Notes: generated by a model not told the origin, from the sequence alone. A stretch of DNA of 64,000 bases from Brachycybe producta (GCA_036925085.1 JAUPFP010000048.1:372001-436000), one strand, 5' to 3'. Positions 48,720-60,290 are shown, numbered from the stretch's first letter. Numbers and translations: made by a program.

Positions 48720-49094
48720 GGTAAGTTTCCATTTACTCATGAGTGTGTACAAGAGTCTACAACATGACTTTGAGCCTAGTCACTCCAGAGTTGCACGTGT
48801 CATGAGGGCGTGGTCAATTTTGCAATCCTAAAGTTATTCAGGTATAAGTCAGGGAATTTCAGAAATGAAAATCGGTGGCAACCCTAAAAAATGAGCCAGT
48901 GTGAATATAAATAATAAGAATAAAAACGCCCCCTTCAATTGAACACCCTAACAAAATGTGCATTTATTTATGATTGCAACCCTGCAACATGTTGCACTGG
49001 AATTTTGGAAACACAATAATCATAACAAACTTGCATCTGGATGTTTTTATGAAAATGGTTTAAGACTGACTCATGCGTACATGTGGAAACAATG
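48720..49094. repeat. Opposed sequence pair, possible MITE ends
   Basis: AAGTTTCCATTTACTCATGAG at the left faces, on the other strand, TGTTTCCACATGTACGCATGAG at the right. The interior is unlike other families here, so it is only a candidate element. Confidence 0.35.
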
Positions 49095-50379
49095 CTTGAG
49101 AATGACTGCCTTTGTTTCACTTTTGTAACCTTTGTAGAAGGCTAATTGCTTCTACCAACAGTAACATTTTTAATTACAACAGATGAATAGAACACAGAAA
49201 TGGTGGCGCCATCAAGAGTATACATCCATCATAGTCTCTCCACTGAAACGTGCATGCCATCTGCACGGACGCCATCTTGTTTTCACTCGTCTGCTACTTC
49301 TGCCCATAATTTTGGTCCTTTTTGTCGTCGTTCTACTGACGTCACTCTAGTTATTATGAAACATAATTAACGACATTTTCAACATTATGCTTTTATTGTA
49401 CCGCGTGTTTAGCAACTGAATGTAATTTATAGATTGTAGTGACTATTTTCACCACGTGTTGTTTTAAAGTCCTGAAGTCCTTAGGTTCATCACGTTGTTG
49501 GTAGTTGCAAACGTTTTCAGTTTCTTTCTTTAAAAGCAAGTAATTTAGATTATATACTTGCTGATTAACATCATTTGTTGCCATTAACTCATATATTTTA
49601 CTTATATTTTCTTCATTTCATTATGTCAATATTGAAAATACAGATTTCAGTTTTAAATTTACAACAAGAAATGGCTGCATTGAAACGCACAACAAACTTT
49701 ATTTTATTTTGAAATTGGCAAAAAAAAAAGTCAGACATTTTCTGGCGACTATAAATGGTAATTAAATAAATTTACAAACAACACATTGATTAGGAATTTC
49801 TTTTTGGTTTTACAAAAAAAAAACTTTTCACATTTATATTTAGATTCTAGATTAGTTAATTATATTTTGCAATTTAAAGTAACTCAAGAATCCACGTTTT
49901 TTTCTTCTTCTTTCTTGTTGAATGTTCAGAATTTTCTTTCACCTTGAAGTAATTTGAATATTACTTAAAACTTTGAGCAACTATGTTTGCACAGTTTTTC
50001 TCACTTGGTGTCGCTAGTGATATTGAGCTAGAACCTTCACTTCAAATTCAGTTTTTTTGTCTGTTATTCAAATTATATGTAAATTCCTTTGTATTTTTTA
50101 AGGAACGACAATCGTGGCGCAAGAGCATTGTAGATAACAAAAGATATTATTGTAAATTGTAAAGCTTTTGTTTTGTATATTGAAATGTTGGAGAACCATT
50201 GTTTGTACTTTACTGAACAACCTATTGAAACAATTATAGTATTAACAGCACTGGAGTGTTAACTGAGAGTGCATTGAGAGTGGTTTATCTCTCATGAATT
50301 ATGATAATTTATGAGGAGTCCGAAATTATATTATGACAACTACAGACACGTGTCAAGATATTTAGCTAGGGTCATATTC

Positions 50380-50494
50380 TTAATGAATGCTTAGTCAAAG
50401 GTTGTGCTAAAACTCATCAACTTTAGATATAAAGTTTCATGTAAAAAGTTGACGTGTTTATGTTTAGCACAACCTTTGACTAAGTAGTCATTGG
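50380..50494. repeat. Fold-back repeat of the GCTAAACTCATCAACTTTT family, best copy
   Basis: The arm CTTAGTCAAAGGTTGTGCTA is matched by its exact inverse TAGCACAACCTTTGACTAAG. The outer AATGAATG / AGTCATT and the inner ACTCATCAACTT / AAGTTGACGTGT also pair. The centre is short. Confidence 0.75.
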
Positions 50495-51096
50495 CCGCCT
50501 GATGTTTGGAACGTTGGCCTTGAGATCACTTTCCACTTTAGAATCAAGAAAACTAAAAAAAAACAAAGACAAAACAGCACACAAGGTGACTTTAGAAACA
50601 ATTAATGAAAACATCCTCAAACATTCCAAAGCGCCTCTCCAAAACTCATCGTTTACTGTTGAGCCTAAGAGAGATTTCTTGACACTAAACTCTCAAGAGA
50701 CATACAATCTCAAGACAAGTGCCTTGATAGTTATCATTGTATCAACCTACTCTCAGATAGCCAACAATTCCCTCTTTTTCTATTTCTGAAAAAATAGTCA
50801 TTGATGAAAACACAAATAAAAAATGTTCTCATAATAAAGGTCAAATAATGTGATTAAAAAAAAGAAATGAATAACAATAATTACTGAAATACAATTACAT
50901 GCATTACATTTCTTGGAATGTACAATATAACAGAGGAAAGGAATAATTATTATAGTTGGCCCTTTAGTAAGGTGCCCTTCATCACCAGTACTTTTGTAAT
51001 GAGCCCTGAGATAATTTGTTTAAGAATATTTTTTTTTCAATTTATACATAAAAAATCCAAAGGTGATGGACCTTTGGACTGTATATCATCATTCTA

Positions 51097-51677
51097 TTAA
51101 GCATAAGGATATGACCCAAGTCCATTAGGTCGATGTGAATGATGGGTGAGGCCATGTCCAGAAATATTTGGGTAAATATTACAGGTAGCTGTAGGTGTTG
51201 ACCAGTAGTGGTTTGGAACAGCTGAGGTAAAGAGTGAGGCCTGAGCAGCCGCAGCAGCAGTGCTAGCCTGAATTCCTGGATGATGATGTGGTCCTCCCAA
51301 ATAGTTGAGTTTTGGACCACATTGAGGGTAGTTTGCATGAAACAGTCCCAATTCCGATTGATATTTGTAAGCGGAAGAAGGATCGTTGTTGTTACTCTGA
51401 AATGCCTGCATGAGGCCGTGGAAGTCAAACTTATAGGCATAGCGTTTGCCATGCACTTTGGTCATGATGTTCTTGTCATAATAATAACGCAGTGCTCTGC
51501 TCAGTTTGTCATAGTTCATGTTCGGTTTTGACTTTCGTTCACCCCAACGTCTGGCCACTTCATCTGGATCGGTCAGTTTAAACTCGCCATTGGTTCCTTC
51601 CCAGGCGATACAGTTGGCGTTGCCACTGTCTGATAAAAGTTCCAAAAGAAACTGCCATAGCTGGATTTGACCACTTC
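51097..51677 (-). CDS. ERG: ERG/FLI terminal exon: ETS domain and C-terminal tail
   Basis: The 581-nt exon begins after a TGTCAACAG acceptor (read on the - strand). The ETS domain opens [18 protein letters not shown] and includes the subfamily signature [40 protein letters not shown] and [17 protein letters not shown]. The recognition helix keeps both GGA-reading arginines. The tail keeps the family pattern of a YKYxSxL segment, a short Ala run (STAAAAAQA), NHYWSTP and IYPN, then ends GLGSYPYA where vertebrates end HLGTYY or HLGSYY. The open frame extending to 51726 upstream is intron. Confidence 0.97.
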
Positions 51678-54600
51678 CTGTTGACACAAACAAAAAGAAG
51701 GTATAGTTAAGAACAATCCATGTCAAATCTGAAATAGTGACAAGTGATTTGCAGATCCGGGTTAGAAGAACCTTGTTTTCTTTGCAATTTCTTTACTTCT
51801 CCCAATAGGATGTGACTTCTGTTTGTGAGCATTTCTCAAATTCGCCACTAATCCTATTCCCAACTTCTTAATCATGCCTCATTTTTTCAGAGCATAATAA
51901 TGCCCAAATTCAAGAACAGAAATCTTAGCACGTGAACGTCAACTTGAATCTTCCGAACAAGGTTCCAATATACTATAAAAAACGTTGTTTTACTGAGCAC
52001 CGTTGAAGTGATTTTTTTTCTATGTTTGAATGTTGTTCAGGTGGTTCAAGTCTTAAAAGGCGGCGTCACATTAACCACCAATTGAAAACAATGACCGGCC
52101 TTCAGTGCGAGCCACTGATATGACCTTGATCATCACTGACAAACCGGTGGTGGTCGCCACTTGTGGCTGGACTCAACTATTCATCGCCAGTGGTTCGCCT
52201 ATATGCAATTAATGGTCTGTTAAAAACGCCCATTTTATCTGGCACCATAAAGTGGCCCTTGTAAAGTAGGTCTAAGTTCAAATGCCAGGCTTTCTAATTA
52301 AAGCTTTATTTAACATTGCCCATGTTGAGAATATAATTATTGGCAAATTCGAAATGCTGACAATACATGTAATTATTAAAATGCATTTCATTTGTTCAAA
52401 TAGGAGTTGATATGCTGGAAACAAACATCCACAACTTAAGGTGGCTGAATAGATATTTATTTTGTTTTTGTCCTCCCAGACGGCGCGCGCATGTGGCTGT
52501 CGTGTTCAATAGGAGGTTTCTTCACTCCACCTGCGGTTTCGAGAAAGTTTATATTTTGCAAGCGAACGTTTTTCAGGAGAAACATTATGAAGAAATTCAA
52601 AATGTTTTAGAAACTAGAATAGTTGGCGATATTGCTAAGTTTTTTCATGATCATATATTTAAAAATAAACTTATGACAGTTTGAAAAAGGCTAAAATAGT
52701 TTTTCATGAAATGTCAAAGGATAAAACATTTAGCATAATCTGCCATTCTAGTTTTGAAAACAATTCTAATATTTTTCGTATTATATTCATTCTAAAAAAC
52801 GTTCGCTTGACATTTTTACGTCCAAATGTTACAAAAACGTCTATGGTGCCGTACCATTATTCGCTAAAGTGGTGCCGTTCAGGGGTTGGAAACAAAAGCA
52901 AAATAAATATCTATTCAGCCGCCTTAAACAAATCTGCTTATAATTTGCTGCTTTTTTAATCTAGATATATTTTGCGTACTTTTCTAAGCCATTTGAAAAT
53001 CTGCTTCTAAATTTAGTTAGATTATTTATCATCAGTTTAGACTGAGAGCCAGGCAACAGTGGCATTTCAGTAAGATTAACTACTTCATTAGTTAATACTT
53101 CGAAATGATCAACTTGAGTTTTATTTTAAGTGAGATTTTCTACTACATGTAAATAAAAGTTCAATCCCATTTTGCTGACATAAAGTCAACAAAATTGAGG
53201 GAGAAAAAAAACATGCTGATGTCCATTCATATCAATATAATCCACTCAAGTGTTTGATAACATTTGAAAAAAAAAAACACATTGCAGCCATTAGTTGCGT
53301 GTTGTATTTCCATTAAATTACTTATAGTTTGGATGAAGTGAAAGAGAGGTGGAGGGGGTGTTCAATTACGGATATAAGTAATATATAGATAGCAATAATC
53401 CCAACCCTCCCCCCCACCACACACACACAAATCCGCGCAATTCATTTATATTATCTAATGTTTTTCACCATTTGAAAATAGTAATTTCTAGAATGTTGAA
53501 TAATAATTTAGGAAATTGCGTTCTTTAAAGCAAAAATTAAAATGGTGTTTTTAAAGTGTTAAATCAGCTTAAATGCCTCTCGAAATCTGATTATTAAGTC
53601 TTTCATATGCGAAATGAAAAGAAACTTGAATATGATTTAGAAACTAGAAGGGGTGACTCAATCACTTAAACACAAAATAGAGAGATAGATACATTGTGAA
53701 TCTCTCTAATCTGTGACTTATTTTCATGTTGGCATTTTTCAAAATAAGGTTTTAAGTGAGTTTGAAAACGACCCTATTTTAAGCAGAGGGCGTTTAGCAG
53801 ACGATATTTTTCAAATTTGTATCTATAAATCGTTTATTTTGACAAATACATGTATATCAGCAAGAAGATACCATTACGGGATTGAGCAACCCGTCAAATT
53901 TTTAAAACACGTTCTAAGTTTCTCTTAATTTTGCTTATAAAAGAGAGAAATAATTAAGAGTTCGAAAAAACAGCTGTAAAAATGGCGGCCATAAAATCAT
54001 TAGGAGTGATTTAAGAGCCCAAATTCAAGAAAAGTAAATACACTTGCCGCTTGAACTTCAACCCTCTGAACAGGTGTTTCAACATTGAAAAAAAAAATAT
54101 TTTATTGCGTTTTCTTCTATGTGGAAACCTTTTCTCAAAAGATTCAAACTGAAATTCAAGTGTCAAGTTTATTTCTTAAATTTCTACTTTAGTGTAAGAA
54201 GGGGAATTATGGTAGATGAGGTGAGGTGGTTCTAACAAATTGGGAGTGAGGATAAAGCTGCGTTTATAGCCGACATTTCGTAAATACGTTCTTATTTATC
54301 TGTGTACAATTTCATTAGAAATCTGGAGGGACACGGAGTCATAAATTTCTACTATAAACGTGGCATTATATTCAATGTATTGAGGTAAAAATCTTAAAAG
54401 AATGAAATTGGTTTTCACCTTGTGATGCTAATTTACTGCTGGCTGCACTGAATAATTGGTATGGATCTGTTTTACACAATAAAAGAGAAACAATAAAGAT
54501 ACTTATTATATGGGGTTAATTAAGTGATCAAAATTAATTTCGATATAATTATCATGTGAAGATAAAAATTGATTTTTGTTGTTGAAATAATTTCTATATT

Positions 54601-57600
54601 TATTTCAAGCTAGAAGAGTAAAACAAAGATACATAAGGACCAAATTCTGTAAGAAACTTAACACTTAAACTTCAATCCTCTCTGAACAGGGTTCCAACAT
54701 AGATAAACCATATGTTATTGAGAATTTAAGAACTATTGAAATCGGAGGGGGGGGGGGGGGGGTCATTACAGTAAAATAATAAGACTATTATATGCCAGTA
54801 AATTGTTATAACCTAGTAATAATCATAAAAGCAAATTACAAAATATTATTATGACAAATATTGTCATATGACTGCCATTAGTGTATAAAGCAGTGACATC
54901 AGAAGGTAGGCCTGTCACAATTTTATGACTTTTTCTGCAATGTGGGCCTTAGGTTTTTTGTTGGGACCTTGGCTTTGAGGTTTCAAGTTGAAATTCAAGT
55001 GTTAAGTTTTCATTGTTGAATGAATACTGACTTTGAGGCTAATTAATTTTCATTAATTCTTTAAAGATAAAGCTTTTTATGACATTTGTGTTATTCAGTA
55101 ATATATGTTTTCTTAAAACAGCCATAAAAAGTTTATTTTCCAAGATATTAGCATAAAAATGATCTAGCTGCAACTATTTCTACCTTTCTAGTTTAAAATA
55201 AATTTTGAAATTATTTCACGAGTTGTTCCTAAGAAAAAAAGATGCTCGTGATTTTGAATGATTTTGAATTTATATCTTTAAACGATTTTACCCTTTTTTC
55301 TTACCTTGTGTTCTCAATTGAGTTGAATCTGAAGTCTTGCTCATACTCATACCCAATGCTTGATGGGATAATCCTGTAATAATGAAATGAAATGATTTTT
55401 TTTAAAAAAATTTATATAAAATAATTATAATATTCTTGAAGGGTATCGTTAAAGGTGCCTAATGGTGGCGCCACTGTTTGTTCTTCTTTAATTGTAGACA
55501 ATGCTACTTGAATGGTTGAAATGATGATTCTCTCTTTATTGTGAGTGTATTGATTTTTTGGTTGGAACCCAAAACCCAGTAGGTTTTTCCACAATGTATT
55601 TATATAAAGAAGGGTTTTTCTATGTATTCCATCTTATAGTAAGAAACGGATTGTTGCTCTTGATGTTGCTGCTCGCATTTCTTGATAATGAACTCGAGCA
55701 AAAGTCTTGTTTCTTATTAAAAGTGTGGATATGAGCCATAGGGTTTCTTATTCAATGAAGAAGGGAAGGGTGAAAAGAGGAGTGTGAGGGTTTTTATAAC
55801 AGCAAAGTCATCATTTATGTATGTGTTGAGGGGGGGGGGGGAGGGGGGAGAATGGAACAAGTCAGAGTCACTTTGGACGTTCTATTCAAAGTGCAAACGA
55901 GCCAAGAATGGGTTGACAATCAAACACTTAATAGTTCATTCAGTGAGGCTTTACACATGCCTGTCAAAATGACAACCAAAGATTTTTCTTTTTTACATCA
56001 TCATCCAAAAAATCTTATTGGAGCAGGCAAAGTGTTTTTCAGATATACACCAGTATGCAGTTGTAAATTTCATATATTTTTATTGAAATATTACTAAATT
56101 TTAGATGTTTATGATGGATTTTAAAATGGATTATAATAGCCTAAATATAAAACAGAATAATGTTTAGAATGTACTACAAAATTGTTACTAATAAATTTAT
56201 TTTATTGTATGTTTTTTTTTAAAAAAAGGCCTGAAGTTTGCATAAAATTTCATAGAAAGCAAAAAAATGTACAGTCACGGTTCCGACCCATCTGTGTATA
56301 TGTAGCCTCATCCATTTGGTGTAATTGTCCATTACACGAAATGTATGTCCATTTTCACGAAAATAACATAAATTGGCCGGATCTGAAACGCCAAATGGAC
56401 ATACATTCGTGTAAATGGACAATTACATCAAATGGATGCGGCGACATATACACTATGTAACGGCTATGTGTGACAGAAATATAGTGCTAGAAATTTGCAT
56501 AAAGTTGCCTATTTCATTTACTTATTAAACAAAAACACTCTTATTATCGAGATAAATAATATATAATTCTAGAGGTGACTCAACTAAGAGCTCTTCCTAT
56601 GGAGCATGTAGTGCCACAGCTGAGTGTGGCCAATATATGGTGCAAACTGTAATATTTTCTTTATTAAAAAAAAACAATTTGCACATTTTTTAATTTTAAT
56701 AAAAGTTTTGGCCTAAGTTATTAATAATTTTGTATGTTAAATATACAATTTAATGAAGTGAATCAAAGCAGAAAATCTCAGCTTCTCTTAGGAGAGAGCG
56801 ATTGTTAAAGGTTGAAATAATAATCGCCACAATGGGGGATGAAGGGTGGGTGAATGATGGTCTATTGATTTGGTGGGCGTTGAAGAGACAATTTGGGAGA
56901 GAGTGAATTATGAGAAATCAGTACAGAGGTTAAAAACCACCTTTAGAAAACTGACTTAAAGTAGAATATAAATCCTCTTCAGTTCAATCGAAATCAACGC
57001 CTATTATAAAGGGGGGGGGGCTGGGGTATTTAGATGGGTGGGGTTTAAAGAGGAGGAGGAGGAGGGGGGTATAAAAGCTCACACACACATACACATTGAA
57101 TTGAAAGCTATTCTTTTGGTGCTATAACATCCCTTTATTCTGATGTGATTACCGTTCGTAATAACGCTAGTTTCATTGATCTCAAATGGGAGTTATTATA
57201 TGAAGAGGGGGGGGAAGGTGGGGGTGTAGTAGTAAACCTAATAGAGATAATCACAAAGTGTTGATACCAAGCGATCAATCATTATGTTGACGTGTCGTGT
57301 GTGTGTGTGTGATTTCATCATTCTACCCCCTCACCACGACCACCCCTTACATTTACACCCATCCCTCAGAGCTTCAAGTGTATAAAAAAGAAGTCTTTTC
57401 TGAATATTTTGCTCCATCATCACTGTTAATCCATTCATTATATATATTTACACTGTATAGTGTAGATTATTGTTATTGTGGCCCGAATTCGAGAAGAAAA
57501 TGTGGCACTTGAACCCTCAGAACATGGTTACAACATGAGAAAAATGTTGTCTTATTAAAGAGACTTTTTATGTTGGGGAACCCTACTTAGAAAGTTCAAG

Positions 57601-57952
57601 TTAAAAAATCTTGAATTGGGTCCTTAGCACCTGAACTTCCAATTTGAACTCTCAGAACAGAGCTCCAACTAAGAAATCCTGTTTATATGGGATTCAACTT
57701 GAAGTTCAAGTGTCAAGTTTCCTTCTTGAATTTGAGTCTTAAGTCTGGATTCAATAAGTTAAAATGGTTTAAGCATGTATTCTTATTTAGATTCTCAATG
57801 TAAGACAAAAAATGAAACTTTTCCAAGAGCATCATTCTGGCGCTGTTATTTCCTATCTTAATATTACTTACCATGTGTGTTGTGAGTCTGATTATCATAA
57901 GGTGAAGTTGATCCCCATCCTGTTTTACGTAATGCCTCAGCATAAGATGACT
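51097..57952 (-). CDS. ERG: ERG/FLI1-type ETS transcription factor gene, three 3' exons (5' part outside)
   Basis: The - strand gene has exons 57952-57872, 55373-55305 and 51677-51097. All three junctions I can read are phase 1 with GT/AG borders, and the joined frame is open to TAA at 51099-51097. The ETS domain and the residues after it are those of the ERG/FLI1 subfamily, not ETS1/2. ERG proteins act in endothelial and haematopoietic fates in vertebrates and in mesoderm in echinoderms. The upstream Pointed domain of the family is absent from this window. The gene runs head-on toward ETS1/2. It could equally be named FLI, since the vertebrate pair ERG/FLI1 split later. Confidence 0.95.
52053..52275. 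mobile_element. Inverted-repeat element related to 32906-33191
   Basis: It begins TTAAAAGGCGGCGTCACATT and ends (other strand) TTAGACCTACTTTACAAGG. It shares internal words such as GGTCGCCACTTGTG and CATCGCCAGTGG with 32906-33191. The copy is degenerate. Confidence 0.45.
52440..52923. mobile_element. TTAA-flanked element with about 33-bp terminal inverted repeats
   Basis: TTAA at 52436-52439 and 52924-52927 brackets 484 bp. The termini are GGTGGCTGAATAGATATTTA and, on the other strand, GGCGGCTGAATAGATATTTA, continuing to TTTTGTTTTTGT / TTTTGCTTTTGT. TTAA target sites are characteristic of piggyBac-type transposition. Two short frames inside show no transposase motif, so it is non-autonomous. 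Confidence 0.75.
55305..55373 (-). CDS. ERG: ERG/FLI small linker exon, 69 nt
   Basis: Read on the - strand: acceptor TTATTACAG, 23 codons, donor AAG|GTAAG. Phase 1 at both ends, open in the only frame that links its neighbours. Translation ([19 protein letters not shown]) corresponds in position to the short alternatively used linker exons between Pointed and ETS domains of vertebrate ERG/FLI1; residue similarity is weak. A 69-nt exon in this place is typical of the family. Confidence 0.75.
56292..56455. repeat. Inverted repeat with about 60-bp arms
   Basis: Left TGTGTATATGT..CATCCATTTGGTGTAATTG..TGTATGTCCATTT faces AAATGGACATACA..CAATTACATCAAATGGATG..ACATATACACTA. The arms are nearly perfect, with a centre of about 40 nt. 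It is likely a small transposon relic. Confidence 0.7.
57480..57740. repeat. Two CACTTGAACTTCAA-family fold-back copies in tandem
   Basis: AATTCGAGAAGAAAATGTGG..CACTTGAACCCTCAGAAC and a second AGCACCTGAACTTCC..GAACTCTCAGAACAGAG face AACTTGAAGTTCAAGTGTC. Related copies are at 17398, 18468, 51903, 54016, 54638 and 58080. Confidence 0.55.
57872..57952 (-). CDS. ERG: ERG/FLI small linker exon, 81 nt
   Basis: Read on the - strand: acceptor AATATTACAG, 27 codons, donor CATG|GTAAG. Phase 1 at both ends. Translation [20 protein letters not shown] aligns with the FLI1 segment PSYDSVRRGAWGNNM that follows the Pointed domain (same SY, basic pair and G-W-G spacing). This ties the small exons to the ERG/FLI gene rather than to chance. 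Confidence 0.85.
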
Positions 57953-58486
57953 CTGTAATATTAAATGAAAAAAACGTATTTTCAGTTAAAATTTCAATTT
58001 TTTTTTTTACAAAATTTTGTGTAAATAATACAAATCACTAGAGATTATATTTTTTGTGGTCGAAATCTTTAAATGGAATGATAAGAGTTAATTCAGGATG
58101 TGTTTGAACTCTGCATGGAAGGTTCAAGTTGAAGTTGAAGTGTGAAGTTTCCTCTTTAAATTTGGACCTTAATATTTATTTTTTTATTTTGTAAAAAAAA
58201 TACAGTTGTTCACAAATTTTGTGACTGCGTTTGTATAGTAGATGTGTCATTTATTTATTTCTCCCCTTTTCACCTCTTTTTTTTCTCCCTTTTTTATTCC
58301 CTTTTTTTTCTTTATTATGGTGTTTTGTATTGAATGGTAGGAAAGATAAAATAGTGTAGTGGCTAACGTTTGTGTTGCTATAAGAAAATAAGAAAGAAAG
58401 AAAGAAATCGTTGGGGCTTCACTTTCACTGCTTCGATTTTGTGAAAATCACACCTAATTTGATGTAGGCCTGGACGGTTTTTTTCA

Positions 58487-58488
<2 letters not shown>

Positions 58489-58516
<28 letters not shown>
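58489..58516. repeat. (AG)n microsatellite
   Basis: A pure AG run. An 18-base G run lies at about 58557-58574, and further AG runs at 58673 and 58848. Confidence 0.95.
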
Positions 58517-58521
<5 letters not shown>

Positions 58522-59012
58522 AAAGATGAAGAGAAAAGACTTGCATAGAAACTGTGAGGGGGGGGGGGGGGGGGTGTTTATGTTGGTAGCCTTAGTTTGA
58601 CGTAGATGGGGTGTGTGGGAGGGTCTGCGTGATTGGAGGGTATTTGGGTGGATGTAGTTGTTGAAGAGAAATAGAGAGAGAGAGAAAGAGAGAAAAAAAA
58701 AGGAAATTGTGGCATGCAATCATGGGTCATATAATAGTAAGTTGCAGTTGAATCGTGAACAACATTTTGGAAAGAAAAAAAAATTAGGAGAGGGTTGGTA
58801 TGAATTGAAGAGACAAAAGTATATGCACACACACACAGATAGAACGAGAGAGAGAGAGAGAGAGAGTGAAATCCTACAAGTGAATGGCACTGCTAACGAG
58901 AAATTTCGAAGATTGCACTCTTGTTCATTTCATGCAGTTTCTAACAAAATGAACCTTTTTGGTTTGTTGCTATACTACACTGTGTTCATTTAGACTCAAG
59001 TGCAGTTTAGAC

Positions 59013-59014
<2 letters not shown>

Positions 59015-59049
<35 letters not shown>
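59015..59049. repeat. (GT)n microsatellite
   Basis: About 16 pure GT units, followed by scattered TGTG tracts to about 59340. Confidence 0.95.
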
Positions 59050-59050
<1 letters not shown>

Positions 59051-59676
59051 ATTTCACAATTTTAGGCGTGTTATGTGTTGGTTTATGATGTTTGTTGCTG
59101 ACATTTGTGTGTATTTTTTCTCTTAAAAGTGTATTGATAAAAAATACAATTTTGGTGATTCAAGATTTAATTATTTGAGATGATTGCATTTTATAGTACC
59201 TGTTTTTGTGTCAGATGTGTCTGTGTGTGCATGTGTTAGTATGTGTTTGTGTCTGTTTTGTGTGTCCAGAATCGATGTTTTTGTTTCAGACTAAGTATGT
59301 GTGTGTGTGTGTTGATGTCTGTTCTTGTATGTGACACTTTTGTGTCTGTGTTTTTCTCTTTCTGTGAAACACATTTGTAGCAGATGATATGTTTGTGTTT
59401 CACTTTCTTTGTGTGGATTGTGCTTACACAAGAAATCTACAAAAGTGACCTTTGAATAAATGTAACAACCCTTTTTTTTAATAAAACCAACCACGGCATT
59501 GATTTTACAGCATGTCTCTAAAAGACTTGAATCATTTAAGAGTTCAAGGCCCGTTTTTTTTAATAAAAGCGCCACACTTTCCATAGTCTTCTTTACTATA
59601 CTTGCCAAAAAGTAACTAGTTTATTGAGATAAGGCCCTTTCTTTCATTGGTATAAATGTACCATAAATACTGTATA

Positions 59677-59930
59677 AAGCGTCGATCACATTAGCAATGT
59701 TAAACGCAGGATTCACTGGCAATGTGTCCTTGAATTAATTGCAGTTGCCAATCTGATACTTCTGCAAGACTTATAATAGTTTCTTGCACACACTGTCTTA
59801 CAGAAAATGCTGATATTGTTTTTTTTTGTTGTTGTTGCAAGAAACTGTGCAAGATTCACAACAATATTTGACTTATTTCTTGCACGTTTCGTGCAAGAAA
59901 TAATTCAAATAGTCAGTGTGGTCGCCGCTT
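59677..59930. mobile_element. GCGGCGATCACA-family MITE, full-length copy
   Basis: AAGCGTCGATCACATTAGC at the left, AAGCGGCGACCACACTGAC (other strand) at the right. TA lies directly outside both ends (59675-59676 and 59931-59932). The interior matches 20727-20983 in the same order. Confidence 0.8.
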
Positions 59931-60056
59931 TAATTTTAGTGTGAAATATTTATTAGAAATTGCAGCTGAACCTTTACCAGTACTTTGATGAGTTTTAGTG
60001 GACGGCAAGAATATGCGGGGGTGGTCTTTTTGTAATGATTGTTGATTGTGAGATAG

Positions 60057-60290
60057 TCAAAGCTAGTGCTAAACTCGTTAATTTTATGTAAAGCGGCGAT
60101 CACACTGGCTATTTTTACAGCAAGATTCCGTGCAAGAATATTATCACATTGGCAATTGCAATTAATCCAAGGACATATTGCGCTGAGTCTTGCTTTAAAT
60201 ATTACCAATGTGATCGCCGCTTATGAATTGATGCATTTAGTAGTACTAACCATGATTATCTTTTAAGTCAGCAATCATTAAGAATAAGTG
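60057..60290. repeat. GCTAAACTCATCAACTTTT fold-back repeat interrupted by a MITE
   Basis: The left half AGTCAAAGCTAGTGCTAAAC runs to 60090 and the right half resumes at about 60223 with TGAATTGATGCATTTAGTAG and ends TCAGCAATCATTAAGAATAAG. Joined, they form the usual hairpin of the family, so the inserted MITE is younger. Confidence 0.65.
60091..60222. mobile_element. GCGGCGATCACA-family MITE, short nested copy
   Basis: About 132 bp with near-perfect ends AAGCGGCGATCACACTGGC and AAGCGGCGATCACATTGGT (other strand). It lacks the middle of the full-length copies. TA is at the left border. It is inserted into the fold-back repeat above. Confidence 0.8.

Larger units (their letters stand above)
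44078..51096. other. Intergenic region between the convergent ETS1/2 and ERG genes, with 3' UTRs
   Basis: The ETS1/2 3' UTR starts at 44078. Candidate poly(A) signals AATAAA are at 44162, 44634 and 44681. On the other strand the first AATAAA I see below the ERG stop is at 49698-49703, implying a 3' UTR of about 1.4 kb unless a variant signal is used. The gap contains two AAGCTTGTAGCAC-family MITEs, one pogo-like element, a fold-back at 50380-50494, a TTA microsatellite (48298-48335) and an inverted pair near 48720-49094. No gene was recognised. Confidence 0.75.
51678..55304 (-). other. ERG/FLI intron before the ETS-domain exon
   Basis: 3.6 kb with a CACTTGAAC-family fold-back (51903-52020), an inverted-repeat element (52053-52275), the TTAA-flanked element (52440-52923), fold-back copies at 53600-53980 and 54016-54180, and a G run near 54746. 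No exon was recognised. Confidence 0.85.
55374..57871 (-). other. ERG/FLI intron between the two linker exons
   Basis: 2.5 kb holding an inverted repeat (56292-56455), G-rich runs (55829, 57011), and a tandem pair of CACTTGAACTTCAA-family fold-backs (57480-57740) that ends about 130 bp from the 57872 donor. No other exon was recognised. Confidence 0.85.

Noticed and set aside
51280..51531. 83-codon plus-strand frame inside the ERG terminal exon
   Set aside because: It is the antisense shadow of the ETS domain exon.
58378..58993. Overlapping frames of 84-113 codons on both strands
   Set aside because: They are produced by AG/CT and poly-G simple repeats (Ser-Leu or Arg-Glu runs) and have no gene features.
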